From: Flavobacterium lacisediminis
GTDB lineage: Bacteria; Bacteroidota; Bacteroidia; Flavobacteriales; Flavobacteriaceae
NCBI RefSeq assembly: GCF_025909975.1
Contig: NZ_JAPCIO010000004.1
Coordinates: 186,001 to 250,000, forward strand
Length of the DNA stretch: 64,000 nt
Direction: 5' to 3'
The notes under the pieces are model-generated. The model was not told the DNA's origin, ran no database searches, and saw only the letters and a list, made by a program, of their open reading frames with translations. Both the position numbers and the translations under genes were made by a program. Positions 24,085-33,849 of this stretch are shown here, one piece after another (within the stretch, counting starts at the first letter, position 1; each line of letters opens with the position of its first letter).

Positions 24085-25323
24085 ATGAACACATTAAGAT
24101 TTATAACAGCAGGAAATGTAGACGATGGCAAAAGTACTTTAATCGGACGTCTTTTATATGATTCTGATAGTATTCATACGGATCAATTAGGGGTTTTACA
24201 AAAACAAACGAAACAAGAAGGTGTTGATATCGATTTGTCATTAATTACCGATGGACTTCGTGCCGAACGTGAACAAGGGATTACAATTGACGTGGCTTAC
24301 AAATACTTTTCTACTAAAAAGAGAAAATTCATTATAGCGGATGCTCCAGGACATGAACAATACACACGAAATATGATTACGGGAGCTTCCAATTCTGATT
24401 TGATTATTATTCTTGTCGACGCCAGAAAAGGGATTACAGAACAAACCAAGCGACATGCAAGTATTGGCTCGTTAATGGGACTTAAAAAAGTAATTATTGC
24501 AGTGAATAAAATTGATTTACTAAACTACTCTGAAGCGGTTTTCAATCAAATTAAAGCTGATTTTGAGGCCATTAAATCAGAGTTAAATTATAACGAAATT
24601 AGTTACATACCAGTTAGTGCTTTGGTTGGGGATAATATCGTAACAAAATCTGAAAATACGCCTTGGTACCAAGGAAAAGCATTGTTAGAAACATTAGAAG
24701 ATATAGAAGTTGAAACCACAGTGAATCTAGAATCTCGTTTTCAGGTGCAATGGGTCATTCGTCCAAAAGATGAAGTAAATCACGATTATCGAGGTTATGC
24801 CGGTTTAGTTTTAAGCGGAAGTTACAAAGTAGGTGATGAGATAACCATTTTACCCGCAAGAATAACAACTAAAATTGTAAAAATCGAAAACAATTTAGAA
24901 ACAATCGATGTAGCAAAAGCAGGAGATAACGTGGTGTTGCATTTTGAGAATAATATTGATGTCAGCCGAGGTGATACAATTGTATTATCAAATCAATTAC
25001 CAACTGAATCCAATCAAATTAATACTTGGATTTCTTGGTTAGATAATGCCCAACTTCAATTAGGGAAAACCTATTTGCTACAGCATCGATTTAAAAATGT
25101 AAGAGTAAAAATTCAATCGATTAATCAAAAATGGAATATTAATGAATGGCAATTTACACCAACAGAAGAAATCAAATTAAACGATATTGCTCAGATAACT
25201 TTAAAAACTAATCAACCCTTGTTTTTTGATCCTTTTGATAAAAATGCAAAATCTGGAAATGCTATTCTAATTGATGAAACCACATTTAATACGGTAGGCG
25301 CTTTAATGTTTTTAGAAAATTAA
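24085..25323 (+). CDS. cysN: Sulfate adenylyltransferase subunit 1 (GTPase)
   Basis: Regulatory GTPase of ATP sulfurylase. 412 residues with elongation-factor-like motifs: GNVDDGKSTLIGRLL (G1), REQGITIDVAY (G2), DAPGHEQYTRN (G3), NKIDLL (G4), then two beta-barrel domains. It lacks the fused APS kinase found in CysNC, which agrees with an APS-type CysH. Confidence 0.96.
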   Translation: MNTLRFITAGNVDDGKSTLIGRLLYDSDSIHTDQLGVLQKQTKQEGVDIDLSLITDGLRAEREQGITIDVAYKYFSTKKRKFIIADAPGHEQYTRNMITGASNSDLIIILVDARKGITEQTKRHASIGSLMGLKKVIIAVNKIDLLNYSEAVFNQIKADFEAIKSELNYNEISYIPVSALVGDNIVTKSENTPWYQGKALLETLEDIEVETTVNLESRFQVQWVIRPKDEVNHDYRGYAGLVLSGSYKVGDEITILPARITTKIVKIENNLETIDVAKAGDNVVLHFENNIDVSRGDTIVLSNQLPTESNQINTWISWLDNAQLQLGKTYLLQHRFKNVRVKIQSINQKWNINEWQFTPTEEIKLNDIAQITLKTNQPLFFDPFDKNAKSGNAILIDETTFNTVGALMFLEN

Positions 25324-25330
25324 AAAGAAT

Positions 25331-26158
25331 ATGAATCAATCCAATTTCAATAGCGAACTGTTATTCCAAAGAAATTTAAAAGAAAAGCGAAACTTTCTTG
25401 ATAAAACCAAAGCAGAAAATTGGTTGCAAAATCTATTTGCATGGTTGTTTTGCACTCAAGAAGAATGTTTGGACTATGATTCGTTTCAAGAAAAGGAATT
25501 GATTTTAAGAAATGAGTTACAAATATTGTTAAAGCAATCAGAAGTTGTTTCGGAAATAGATTTTACAACCAGTTTTTTCGAGAGTTTAGTTGCAATTCAT
25601 TCCGATTTGTTGTCTGATTTAGAAGCTATTTTAGATTTTGATCCAGCTGCAAAATCAAGAGCCGAAGTGCTTCTAGCTTATCCTGGTTTTTTTGCCATTT
25701 TCGTTTATCGAATTGCAAATTATTTATGGGTGCATAAAGTGAATATTTTGCCAAGAGTACTTTCAGAATTGGCACACAGTAAAACAGGTATTGATATTCA
25801 TCCTGGAGCCAATATTGGAAAGAGTTTCTTTATCGATCATGGAACTGGAATTGTAATTGGTGAGACAGCAAAAATAGGAAGCAATGTTAAAATTTATCAA
25901 GGTGTAACGCTTGGAGCATTAAGTGTTAGTAAAGAGAAAGCAAAAGAAAAAAGACATCCTACGATTGAAGATGATGTAATAATTTATGCCAATGCCACAA
26001 TTTTAGGAGGAAATACAACTATTGGAAAAGGAGCTATAATTGGCGGAAATGTATGGATAACCGAATCCATTCCTGCACAATCGCTAGTGTATCATAAAAG
26101 CGAAATCATCGTGAAAACAAAAATAGAGTACAACAACATTATCGATTTTAGTATTTAA
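25331..26158 (+). CDS. cysE: Serine O-acetyltransferase
   Basis: Makes O-acetylserine from serine and acetyl-CoA, first committed step to cysteine. 275 residues: helical N-terminal domain (1-150), then a left-handed beta-helix of hexapeptide repeats ([31 protein letters not shown]) with catalytic His/Asp in DHGTG and a C-terminal loop. It lies 7 bases after cysN and 20 bases before cysteine synthase. Confidence 0.93.
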   Translation: MNQSNFNSELLFQRNLKEKRNFLDKTKAENWLQNLFAWLFCTQEECLDYDSFQEKELILRNELQILLKQSEVVSEIDFTTSFFESLVAIHSDLLSDLEAILDFDPAAKSRAEVLLAYPGFFAIFVYRIANYLWVHKVNILPRVLSELAHSKTGIDIHPGANIGKSFFIDHGTGIVIGETAKIGSNVKIYQGVTLGALSVSKEKAKEKRHPTIEDDVIIYANATILGGNTTIGKGAIIGGNVWITESIPAQSLVYHKSEIIVKTKIEYNNIIDFSI

Positions 26159-26177
26159 AAAAATAAAACTTAGTAAG

Positions 26178-27089
26178 ATGAAAGTAAATAATATCTTAGA
26201 AACCATTGGAAATACGCCAGTTGTAAAAATAAATAAGCTTTTCGGAGCTAATAAAAATGTATTTATAAAATTAGAACGCACGAATCCAGGAAACAGTATA
26301 AAAGATAGAATTGCCTTAGCAATGATTGAAGATGCTGAATCAAAAGGATTACTAAATTCAAATAGCGTGATTATTGAACCAACTTCTGGAAACACCGGAA
26401 TTGGATTGGCATTAGTAGCAGCTGTGAAAGGCTATAAAGTAATTTTAGTAATGCCAGAATCGATGAGTGTAGAACGTAGAAAATTAATGGAAATTTACGG
26501 TGCCGAATTCGATTTAACACCTCGTGAAAAAGGTATGAAAGGTGCCATTGAAAGAGCTGCTGAATTAGTTTCTCAAACACCAAATGCATGGTCGCCTTCA
26601 CAGTTTAAAAACCCAGCAAATGTTGAAGTACATCAAAAAACAACTGCTCAAGAAATTTTAACTGATTTTCCAAATGGATTAGATTATATTATTACAGGTG
26701 TAGGAACAGGTGGACATATATCAGGAGTAGCTGCAGTTGTTAAGACTAAATTTCCAAATGTAAAAGTAATTGCAGTGGAGCCAGAATTATCACCGGTTTT
26801 GAGTGGAGGAAGTCCTTCGCCACATCCGCTTCAAGGAATTGGTGCTGGTTTTATTCCAGAAAATTATCACGAAAATTTAATCGATGAGGTGATTCAAGTT
26901 TCAAAAGATGAAGCCTTTGAATATACCAGAAATATTGCCAAACAAGAAGGGATTTTAGTAGGAATTTCAACGGGTGCTTCATTGGCAGCAGTAGCAAAAA
27001 AAGTAGCCTCATTACCTGATGATGCTGTAGTGTTAACCTTTAATTACGATACCGGAGAACGATATCTTTCCATAGAAGGATTGTTCTAA
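26178..27089 (+). CDS. cysK: Cysteine synthase (O-acetylserine sulfhydrylase)
   Basis: PLP enzyme making cysteine from O-acetylserine and sulfide. 303 residues with the PLP-lysine segment [14 protein letters not shown], the substrate loop [12 protein letters not shown], the phosphate-binding [10 protein letters not shown] and a C-terminal STGASLAA. CysK and CysM cannot be separated with certainty by eye; the EPTSGNTG loop favours CysK-like. Consumes sulfide from CysJI encoded downstream. Confidence 0.92.
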   Translation: MKVNNILETIGNTPVVKINKLFGANKNVFIKLERTNPGNSIKDRIALAMIEDAESKGLLNSNSVIIEPTSGNTGIGLALVAAVKGYKVILVMPESMSVERRKLMEIYGAEFDLTPREKGMKGAIERAAELVSQTPNAWSPSQFKNPANVEVHQKTTAQEILTDFPNGLDYIITGVGTGGHISGVAAVVKTKFPNVKVIAVEPELSPVLSGGSPSPHPLQGIGAGFIPENYHENLIDEVIQVSKDEAFEYTRNIAKQEGILVGISTGASLAAVAKKVASLPDDAVVLTFNYDTGERYLSIEGLF

Positions 27090-27170
27090 AAATCAGTAAT
27101 TTATTGTAGAGATTTCACTCCGATTTAAATACGGAGCAGCCATTTCTATGCCTAATTTCAAAAAAATACA

Positions 27171-27989
27171 ATGATACAAATAGCAAAAAAAGGAAAGGTG
27201 ATTTTAGCAGGAGCAGGTCCAGGGGATCCCGATTTAATAAGTCTGAAAGCACTAAAATATTTGCAAACAGCAGATGTAGTTTTAACCGATAGATTGGTTT
27301 CGCCTGAATTAATTGAAGAGTATGCGCGTAAAGATGCTGAAGTAATTTATGTTGGCAAACAATGTTCGAAAGGAATTTGGACACCTCAAAAAGATATTAA
27401 CGAACTTATTGTTGAGTTTGCATTGCAAGATAAACTAGTGTTAAGGTTAAAAGGAGGTGATGCTACTCTCTTTTCTAATGTATTAGATGAATTACATGCA
27501 GTAAAAAGCAATAATATTCCGTATGAAATTATCCCGGGAATTTCAGCTGCTTTTGGTGCGGCTTCTTACACAGGAATTCCTTTAACAGCTAGAGGATATT
27601 CAAGAGGGGTGCGTTTTTTAACATTGTATGATTTAAACGCTGTGAATCAAAATCAATGGCAAGATTGGGCAACAACTGAAGATACTTTGGTTTTTTATAT
27701 GAGCGGTCAACGATTAGATGTGCTGACAAAACAGCTTTTAAATTTCGGAATTGATACATCCAAAGGAATTGCTGTAGTGCAACAAGCGACCACTCCAAAT
27801 CAAAAAACAAGTGTGTTTTCTTTTGAAGAAATACAAAGTAAATCTTTACCAGAATTCGAATATGTTCCCACCTTATTAATCATCGGTAAAGTAGTGAATT
27901 TGCATCATGATTTTGCTTGGTTTGCCGAGAAAAATTCATCTGAATCCTATTTCGATAATCATAAAAATATTTACCAAAATGCTATCTGA
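27171..27989 (+). CDS. cobA: Uroporphyrinogen-III C-methyltransferase
   Basis: SAM-dependent enzyme forming precorrin-2 for siroheme, the cofactor of sulfite reductase. 272 residues. Motifs: GAGPGDPDLISLKALKYL at the N-terminus, VGKQ, RLKGGDATLF, GIPLTARGYSRG. It is a stand-alone SUMT; the dehydrogenase step is encoded by the fusion at 32099. Its stop overlaps cysJ by 11 bases. An 81-base gap upstream holds only a weak CTCCG/CGGAG hairpin. Confidence 0.93.
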   Translation: MIQIAKKGKVILAGAGPGDPDLISLKALKYLQTADVVLTDRLVSPELIEEYARKDAEVIYVGKQCSKGIWTPQKDINELIVEFALQDKLVLRLKGGDATLFSNVLDELHAVKSNNIPYEIIPGISAAFGAASYTGIPLTARGYSRGVRFLTLYDLNAVNQNQWQDWATTEDTLVFYMSGQRLDVLTKQLLNFGIDTSKGIAVVQQATTPNQKTSVFSFEEIQSKSLPEFEYVPTLLIIGKVVNLHHDFAWFAEKNSSESYFDNHKNIYQNAI

Positions 27990-29640
27990 AACTAAACTAT
28001 CACTATTACAACAATTGGTGCAAAGTGCATCAACAGAAGAAATTATTTGGACAAAAGGCTATTTAGCTGGGTTTTTAGATAAAAATCTGATTAAAAATGC
28101 GGTTCCAACTATTGAAAACCCAATAGCAGTTACTGTAAAACCATTAATTATTTACGGAACTGAAACAGGAAATTCTAAAAAAGTAGCTTCTAGTTTATTG
28201 GCGAATTTCAAAAAGAATAAAATTCAAGCTAAAGCGATTGATGTGTTCCAATTTGACATTAACAAACTTGAGAAAGAAACTCTAGTGTTGTTTGTGATGA
28301 GTACGCAAGGTGAAGGCGAATTTCCTCAGAATGCCGTTGCGTTTTATGAGAATTTAAAAGCTACAAATGCGAATTTAAGCAAAGTTTCTTTTGCTGTTTT
28401 AGGACTTGGAGATTCTTCTTATCCGCTATTTTGTAATGCAGGAGTTTTGTTAGATGAAGTTCTGGTAGAGAAAGGAGCAAATCGTTTATTGCCCTTGGTA
28501 AAAGCGGATGTTGATTTTGCTGAAACGGTTTCAATTTGGGAATCAGATTTACAAAAAGTGCTTCAAAATTTTGGTTCAAATGTTACGAATGAAGTCAAAC
28601 CAACAAGTTCAATAGTTTCTTCTGGTAAGAAAAATTATTTAGGAAAAATCAGTCATAAGATAGTATTGAATGATACAGGTTCTAACAAAGAAACCTATCA
28701 TATTGAAATTGAATCGGATGACGAAATTAGTTATGAACCTGGCGATGCTTTGGGAATTGTTCCGAAAAATAAAGAAGAAGAAATTAAAGCAATTGCAATG
28801 TATTTTAATGAAGAAAATAATTCAATTCTTGCGGATAAAAATATTCGAGGTCTGTCTAAAAAATCACTAGAAGCTTTTTCAAAGTTGTTTGAAATTGAAA
28901 TCAATGAAGAGAAAGCTAATTTGTTAGATGTGATTCATAAATACCAACCTAAAAAAGTAAAATTAGAAGAAGTAATTGCTTTGCTTTTGCCAATTGCCCC
29001 AAGATTGTATTCCATTTCTTCGTCTTCGGAAGCGCATGACGGACAAGTACATTTGACTGTAAATCTGAATAAATTTAAAGTAGATGAGGAAATAAAATCA
29101 GGTTTAGCATCAGAGTTTTTAGCCGATTTTCCTATAGATGAATCACTAGAATTCTACATTCATAAAAATCAAAATTTCCGACTACCAAGTGAAGAAACAG
29201 ATATCATTATGATTGGACCAGGAACTGGAATCGCACCTTTCAGAAGCTTCTTAGCAGAAAGAGATGTTACTGGCGCCGAAGGTAAAAACTGGTTGTTTTT
29301 TGGGGAACAACATTTTGTACTCGATTTTTATTATCAAACCGAAATTCAAGAATGGCTAACCACAGGGGTGCTGACCAAATTAGATACAGCTTTTTCTCGT
29401 GACCAAGAACGCAAAATTTATGTACAAGACAGAATTCGTGAAAAAGCAACTGAATTTAATTCTTGGTTAGAAAATGGAGCAAGTATTTATATCTGCGGTC
29501 AAAAAAATCCAATGAGTCAAGATGTGGAACAAGCCATTGTTGACGTAATTGCTCAAGAGAGAAATATCTCAGAAGAACAAGCCAAACAAATTTTAGAAGA
29601 CTTAGAAAATCAAGGAAAATATCAAAAAGACGTGTATTAA
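27979..29640 (+). CDS. cysJ: Sulfite reductase flavoprotein subunit
   Basis: Transfers electrons from NADPH through FAD and FMN to the CysI hemoprotein. 553 residues: flavodoxin domain (about 50-190, YGTETGNSKKVAS and STQGEGEFP), FAD-binding domain with RLYSISSS near residue 345, NADPH domain with GPGTGIAPFRSFLAER and CGQKNPMSQDVEQAI. The start at 27979 is preferred over the earlier in-frame codon because it keeps a short overlap with cobA and a normal N-terminus. Confidence 0.94.
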   Translation: MLSETKLSLLQQLVQSASTEEIIWTKGYLAGFLDKNLIKNAVPTIENPIAVTVKPLIIYGTETGNSKKVASSLLANFKKNKIQAKAIDVFQFDINKLEKETLVLFVMSTQGEGEFPQNAVAFYENLKATNANLSKVSFAVLGLGDSSYPLFCNAGVLLDEVLVEKGANRLLPLVKADVDFAETVSIWESDLQKVLQNFGSNVTNEVKPTSSIVSSGKKNYLGKISHKIVLNDTGSNKETYHIEIESDDEISYEPGDALGIVPKNKEEEIKAIAMYFNEENNSILADKNIRGLSKKSLEAFSKLFEIEINEEKANLLDVIHKYQPKKVKLEEVIALLLPIAPRLYSISSSSEAHDGQVHLTVNLNKFKVDEEIKSGLASEFLADFPIDESLEFYIHKNQNFRLPSEETDIIMIGPGTGIAPFRSFLAERDVTGAEGKNWLFFGEQHFVLDFYYQTEIQEWLTTGVLTKLDTAFSRDQERKIYVQDRIREKATEFNSWLENGASIYICGQKNPMSQDVEQAIVDVIAQERNISEEQAKQILEDLENQGKYQKDVY

Positions 29641-29703
29641 ATAGCAATATGCTATAAGCTGTAAGCAATATGCCTAAAGCTTAATGCGTAATGCCTAAAG
29701 CAA
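29641..29703 (+). repeat. Heptanucleotide spacer between cysJ and cysI
   Basis: The gap parses into nine 7-mers such as ATGCTAT, AAGCTGT, AAGCAAT, ATGCCTA, AAGCTTA, ATGCGTA, ATGCCTA. The unit is degenerate but the 7-base phase holds throughout. Related heptamer tracts occur inside aroA. Confidence 0.7.
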
Positions 29704-29709
29704 AATAAA

Positions 29710-31356
29710 ATGAGCGAAAAATTATCAGCAGTAGAATATATCAAGACCAAAAGCGATGGTCTTAGAGGAACTTTAAAAGAAAGTATCGATTTAGACAATC
29801 ATACAGGAAATGTACGTCCAGACGACGAAACTTTAGTGAAATTTCACGGTATGTACGTACAAGATGACCGTGACCGAAGAGCAGAAAGAGCCGCCAAAAA
29901 ACTAGATAAATTGTATTCATTTATGATTCGGTTACGAATTCCAGGCGGAGTAATTTCTGCAGAACAATGGTTAGTCACTCATGAAATTTCGGAACAATTC
30001 GGAACGGGAACGTTGAAAATTACAACAAGGCAAACGGTACAATTACACGGATTGTTAAAACATCAATTAAGACCAACGATTCAAGCTTTCAATACCGCAA
30101 AATTGGATTCAATTGCTGCTTGTGGCGATGTCAACAGAAATGTAATTGTGAGTTCGCATCCGCAAATTTCTCAAATACATCAACAGATTTACGAATATGC
30201 GGATAAAATCTCGACGTTATTATTGCCAAAGACCCAATCTTATTATGAGGTTTTTATCGATGGTGAAAAAATTTATGAACGTTCTGCAGAAGCCGATCCT
30301 TTGTATGAAGATAGATATTTACCAAGAAAATTTAAAATTGCTATTGCTATTCCGCCAAGCAATGATGTAGATGTTTTTGCAAATGATATTGGATTGATTG
30401 CTGTAATTGAAAATGATGTATTGAAAGGATTCAATATTGCAATTGGTGGCGGATTAGCAACAACACATGGAAATCCGAATACCTATGCGCGTTTGGGAAG
30501 TATTATTGGGTTTACCGATACGGAAGAAAAAACACTGAAAGCAGTCTATGAAATTCTTACTGTACAACGAGATTTTGGAAATCGCGTGGATAGAAAATTG
30601 TCTCGACTAAAATATACAGTTGATAAATTAACGGTAGAAGGATTTAAAAAAGAATTAGAAAGTAGAATTGGATTTGATTTGTTGCCAGCCCAACCATTTA
30701 AATTTTCCGAAAGAAACGATCGTTTCGGTTGGGAACAAAATCATCAAGGTAAATGGTTTTATACATTGTTTGTAGAGCATGGAGTAGTGAAGCCTTATCA
30801 AAAACAATTTTTATATGAATTAGCACAATTAAAGATTTCAAACTTTATTTTTTCGGGTAATCAAAACTTAATTTTAGGAGAAATTAATGATGACGATAAG
30901 TCAAAAGTTGAAGCTTTATTGGTTGCTCACGATATTGAAAAACAAGTAAGCGCACTTCGGAAAAGTTCCATGGCTTGTGTGGCTTTACCAACATGTCCGT
31001 TAGCCTTGGCAGAAGCGCAACGCTATTTACCAGAATTAGTAACTAAAATTGAACCTTTATTAGAAAAACATGGTTTAACTGAGGATGAAATTTCAATACG
31101 AATGACAGGTTGTCCAAACGGTTGTGGTCGCCCTTATGTAGCAGAGCTTGGTTTTATTGGAACTGGTGCTGGACAATATAATTTTATGTTGGGAGGCGAT
31201 AGATATGGTGAAAGATTGAATTTTCTGTACAAAGAAAAACAAACAGAAAGTCAAATTTTAGAAGAAGTAGATAGTTTGTTTTCAAATTATGTAGCTAACA
31301 AAACAATTGATGAAACATTTGGAGATTTTGCTTTTAGAACCTTTTTTAAAGATTAA
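29710..31356 (+). CDS. cysI: Sulfite reductase hemoprotein subunit
   Basis: Siroheme and 4Fe-4S enzyme reducing sulfite to sulfide by six electrons. 548 residues with two ferredoxin-like halves (early TLKITTRQTVQLHGLLK), then the cluster-binding cysteines in CVALPTCPLALAEA and RMTGCPNGCGRPY near the C-terminus. Assignment to sulfite rather than nitrite reductase rests on the CysJ partner and on the sequence type. Confidence 0.95.
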   Translation: MSEKLSAVEYIKTKSDGLRGTLKESIDLDNHTGNVRPDDETLVKFHGMYVQDDRDRRAERAAKKLDKLYSFMIRLRIPGGVISAEQWLVTHEISEQFGTGTLKITTRQTVQLHGLLKHQLRPTIQAFNTAKLDSIAACGDVNRNVIVSSHPQISQIHQQIYEYADKISTLLLPKTQSYYEVFIDGEKIYERSAEADPLYEDRYLPRKFKIAIAIPPSNDVDVFANDIGLIAVIENDVLKGFNIAIGGGLATTHGNPNTYARLGSIIGFTDTEEKTLKAVYEILTVQRDFGNRVDRKLSRLKYTVDKLTVEGFKKELESRIGFDLLPAQPFKFSERNDRFGWEQNHQGKWFYTLFVEHGVVKPYQKQFLYELAQLKISNFIFSGNQNLILGEINDDDKSKVEALLVAHDIEKQVSALRKSSMACVALPTCPLALAEAQRYLPELVTKIEPLLEKHGLTEDEISIRMTGCPNGCGRPYVAELGFIGTGAGQYNFMLGGDRYGERLNFLYKEKQTESQILEEVDSLFSNYVANKTIDETFGDFAFRTFFKD

Positions 31357-32086
31357 AAACCATTTAAAAGTAGCATTGGTTTTATCAGTGCTACTTTTTC
31401 AAAATAGTTATGGTCAGAAAAAGATACAACATCAAAAATTGATTTGGTATGGCTATTATAATACGCTGCAATTGAATCCAAATTGGAGACTCCATTCAGA
31501 AATACAAGAGCGTCATTTTATCAATCCAGTTGCGCAACATCAATTGGTTTTTAGAGCTAATATCGAAAGGAGACTAGTAAATAATTGGTCGACATTAATA
31601 GGAATGACTTTGTTTTTACAAAGTCCACAAGATCCAAATTCGGCATCAAATTTAATGGTTCCAGAACTTCGGCCAAGTGTTGGTTTTGTAAATTTTGAAG
31701 GTTTTGGTTTATTAAAAATGAACCACAAATATCAGTTGGAAGCCCGCTTTTTTCACAATCAAGTAGATGGAGAATTGACTTCGGGATATGCTTTTTCAAA
31801 TTTCCGTTTCCGATATCAACTGGGTTTCGATTATCCATTGCTAAGAGTTGGTGAATCAGATAAAATTATACTAAAAATAAAAGATGAAGTAATGTTAAAC
31901 ATTGGGAATCAAATATTAAAAAACACCTTTGATCAAAACAGGATTTATTTGGGTTTGAATTATGTAGTTACTCCAAATTTAGCTTTTGAAGTGGGTTATA
32001 TGAATTGGTTTCAGCAACAAAAAAGTGGAACGGATTATTATGATAGAAACATAATTCGATTTTCAATTTTTCACTTCATTTCTTAA
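31310..32086 (+). CDS. DUF2490-like outer-membrane protein
   Basis: About 258 residues, overlapping the end of cysI by 47 bases in another frame. A hydrophobic stretch ending NSYGQ acts as signal peptide but is preceded by about 20 charged residues if the ATG at 31310 is used, so the true start may lie inside (a TTG near 31376). The mature part (QLNPNWRLHSEIQERHF, WSTLIGMTLFLQ, FRYQLGFDYPL) has the alternating pattern of an outer-membrane barrel, resembling DUF2490 proteins. Role in the sulfur cluster unknown. Confidence 0.65.
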   Translation: MKHLEILLLEPFLKIKNHLKVALVLSVLLFQNSYGQKKIQHQKLIWYGYYNTLQLNPNWRLHSEIQERHFINPVAQHQLVFRANIERRLVNNWSTLIGMTLFLQSPQDPNSASNLMVPELRPSVGFVNFEGFGLLKMNHKYQLEARFFHNQVDGELTSGYAFSNFRFRYQLGFDYPLLRVGESDKIILKIKDEVMLNIGNQILKNTFDQNRIYLGLNYVVTPNLAFEVGYMNWFQQQKSGTDYYDRNIIRFSIFHFIS

Positions 32087-32098
32087 ACAGAACTAATT

Positions 32099-33541
32099 AT
32101 GACGAATACACTTTTTCCAGTTTTTCTAAAAACCGAAACCGCTCATTTTCTAATTGTTGGTGGTGGAAATGTTGGTTTGGAAAAAACCGAAACGTTACTC
32201 AGGCAAAATCCTGAAATTAGAATTACAGTTGTTGCTACCTATTTTCATCCAAAATTAGTTGAAATTGGGAACAAGCATCAAAATATTACTTTTTACGAAA
32301 GACCGTTTGAAGAAATCGATTTGTTAAATAAAGATTTTGTTATCATCACAACAGATAAACCAGAGGTGAATTTGGCAGTACGTGGATTAGCCAAATCTAA
32401 AGGAATAAAAGTAAATGCGGCCGACCAACCGGCTTTATGTGATTTTTATTTGGGCTCGATTGTAAATAAAGGAAGTTTAAAAATAGCTATTTCAACCAAC
32501 GGAAAATCGCCAGTTCTTGCAAAGCGAATGCGAGAATATTTTACAGAAGTAATTCCCGATAATATTGAGGATAGTTTAACGATTTTAAACGATTTTAGAA
32601 GCAAGCATAAAGGCGATTTTAGTCAAAAATTAGCCGATTTAAATAAGTTGACAGAATGTTTTCAAAAAAGCAGAGAAACCAAGAAGTATAAACGTTTGGC
32701 CTTTACATTGGCGACTTCTTTTCTGATGTTTTTTATTGGGTATGGTTGTTCTACTTTAGTTTCACTTTCTGATATTCAAAATGGACTAAGTCAGGTGCCA
32801 AATGAGTTTTATTATATGCTTTTGATTGGTTTTGTTGCCCAATTGATCGATGGAGCAGTGGGTTTAGGTTATGGGGTTACTTGTGCTACGAGTATGATGA
32901 TTTTAGGTGTTAAGTTGCCCGCCATAAGTGGAAGTATCCATACTGCAGAAATGTTTTCTAGTGCCATAAGTGGTTTCTCTCATTACAAATTTGGAAATGT
33001 AAACAAGAAATTACTTTTTTGGTTGGCTTCTTTTGGAGTAATTGGTGCGGTTTTAGGCGCTTTATTTTTAGTGTATTTAGGGAATGAATATGAAAAATTA
33101 GCCTACTTGATTTTATCTGCATATACTTTTGTTATTGGTATCCGATTAATCGTGATTGCTTTTAAAAAGTTTCAGTTCAAAAAGAAAATTAAATTTTTAG
33201 GCGCGTTAGGATTCACAGGAGGATTTATGGATGCTTTTGGAGGAGGAGGTTGGGGACCAATAGTCACATCAACATTATTAGCAAAAGGAAGAAAGTCTAA
33301 ATATGTGGTAGGAACAGTTAGTTTGGCTGAGTTTTTTGTAACACTTGCTGCTTCCATAGTGTTTTTTACCTCTTTAGGAGTGAGTCATTGGTATATTGTT
33401 TTAGGGCTTATTCTAGGTGGGGTTATTGCCTCGCCAATTGCGGCAAAATTAGCAGGAAAATTGCCTCAGAAAGCAGCTTTGTTATTTGTATCTTTCTTAG
33501 TTATAGTGTTTAGTGTTAGGGTGTTTTTAAAAATTGTTTGA
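32099..33541 (+). CDS. Fusion of precorrin-2 dehydrogenase (CysG-N) and TauE/SafE (TSUP) transporter
   Basis: 480 residues. Residues 1-195 are a siroheme-synthase N-terminal Rossmann domain: LIVGGGNVGLEK binds NAD, ITTDKPEVN and ADQPALCDFYLG follow, and ISTNGKSPVLAKRMREY fits the ferrochelatase-active region. From about residue 200 to the end are about eight hydrophobic helices with the TSUP features FVAQLIDGAVGLGYG and GFTGGFMDAFGGGGWGP, typical of sulfite/sulfonate transporters. The cobA step is supplied by the separate gene at 27171. Likely roles: siroheme synthesis and export or import of sulfite or a related anion. Last gene of the cluster. Confidence 0.88.
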   Translation: MTNTLFPVFLKTETAHFLIVGGGNVGLEKTETLLRQNPEIRITVVATYFHPKLVEIGNKHQNITFYERPFEEIDLLNKDFVIITTDKPEVNLAVRGLAKSKGIKVNAADQPALCDFYLGSIVNKGSLKIAISTNGKSPVLAKRMREYFTEVIPDNIEDSLTILNDFRSKHKGDFSQKLADLNKLTECFQKSRETKKYKRLAFTLATSFLMFFIGYGCSTLVSLSDIQNGLSQVPNEFYYMLLIGFVAQLIDGAVGLGYGVTCATSMMILGVKLPAISGSIHTAEMFSSAISGFSHYKFGNVNKKLLFWLASFGVIGAVLGALFLVYLGNEYEKLAYLILSAYTFVIGIRLIVIAFKKFQFKKKIKFLGALGFTGGFMDAFGGGGWGPIVTSTLLAKGRKSKYVVGTVSLAEFFVTLAASIVFFTSLGVSHWYIVLGLILGGVIASPIAAKLAGKLPQKAALLFVSFLVIVFSVRVFLKIV

Positions 33542-33705
33542 GATTTTGAAATAATTTAGATTTATAAACTTTTATTTTGTTTTCAATAAGATAATTTTTC
33601 TATAATAATAGATTTAAATAACAAAATTTAGAAAAATAATCTATTTATTTTTTTATTGTAGAAAATAAATCTAATTTTGCCCTGTAAAACTTAAAGAAAT
33701 AGAAA

Positions 33706-33774
33706 ATGAACTTTACAATGTGCAATATGTGTATGATGATGTGGAACAATCCGCAGAGGAAACCTATTGCATAA
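33706..33774 (+). CDS. Met/Cys-rich leader peptide of the met operon
   Basis: Same 22-residue peptide as at 22297 (MNFTMCNMCMMMW..., silent difference at codon 14). Its CAG AGG codons can compete for the 5' arm of the terminator just downstream. Predicted to sense Met/Cys supply through ribosome position. Confidence 0.85.
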   Translation: MNFTMCNMCMMMWNNPQRKPIA

Positions 33775-33799
33775 TTTTAAAAGTAAATTAATTCAATAT

Positions 33800-33826
33800 A
33801 ACCTCTGTCGAAAGCAGAGGTTTTTT
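33800..33826 (+). terminator. Attenuator terminator before metY
   Basis: Stem AACCTCTG/CAGAGGTT with loop TCGAAAG and T run, identical in stem and loop to the copy before cysH. The metY start is about 145 bases further on. Confidence 0.88.
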
Positions 33827-33849
33827 ATTTCTATAAAATTAAAATTAAA

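Larger units (their letters stand above)
33621..33826 (+). repeat. Sulfur attenuator cassette, copy 2
   Basis: Near-identical to 22213-22418 over 206 bp: same dyads (33629-33643, 33659-33673), TAATTTTG (33672-33679), leader ORF and terminator. Differences are a handful of bases between the promoter and leader start plus one silent change (AAT to AAC) in the leader ORF. It precedes metY. It fills half of the gene-free stretch 33542-33971; the rest holds an 18-codon ORF and nothing else recognised. Confidence 0.9.
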
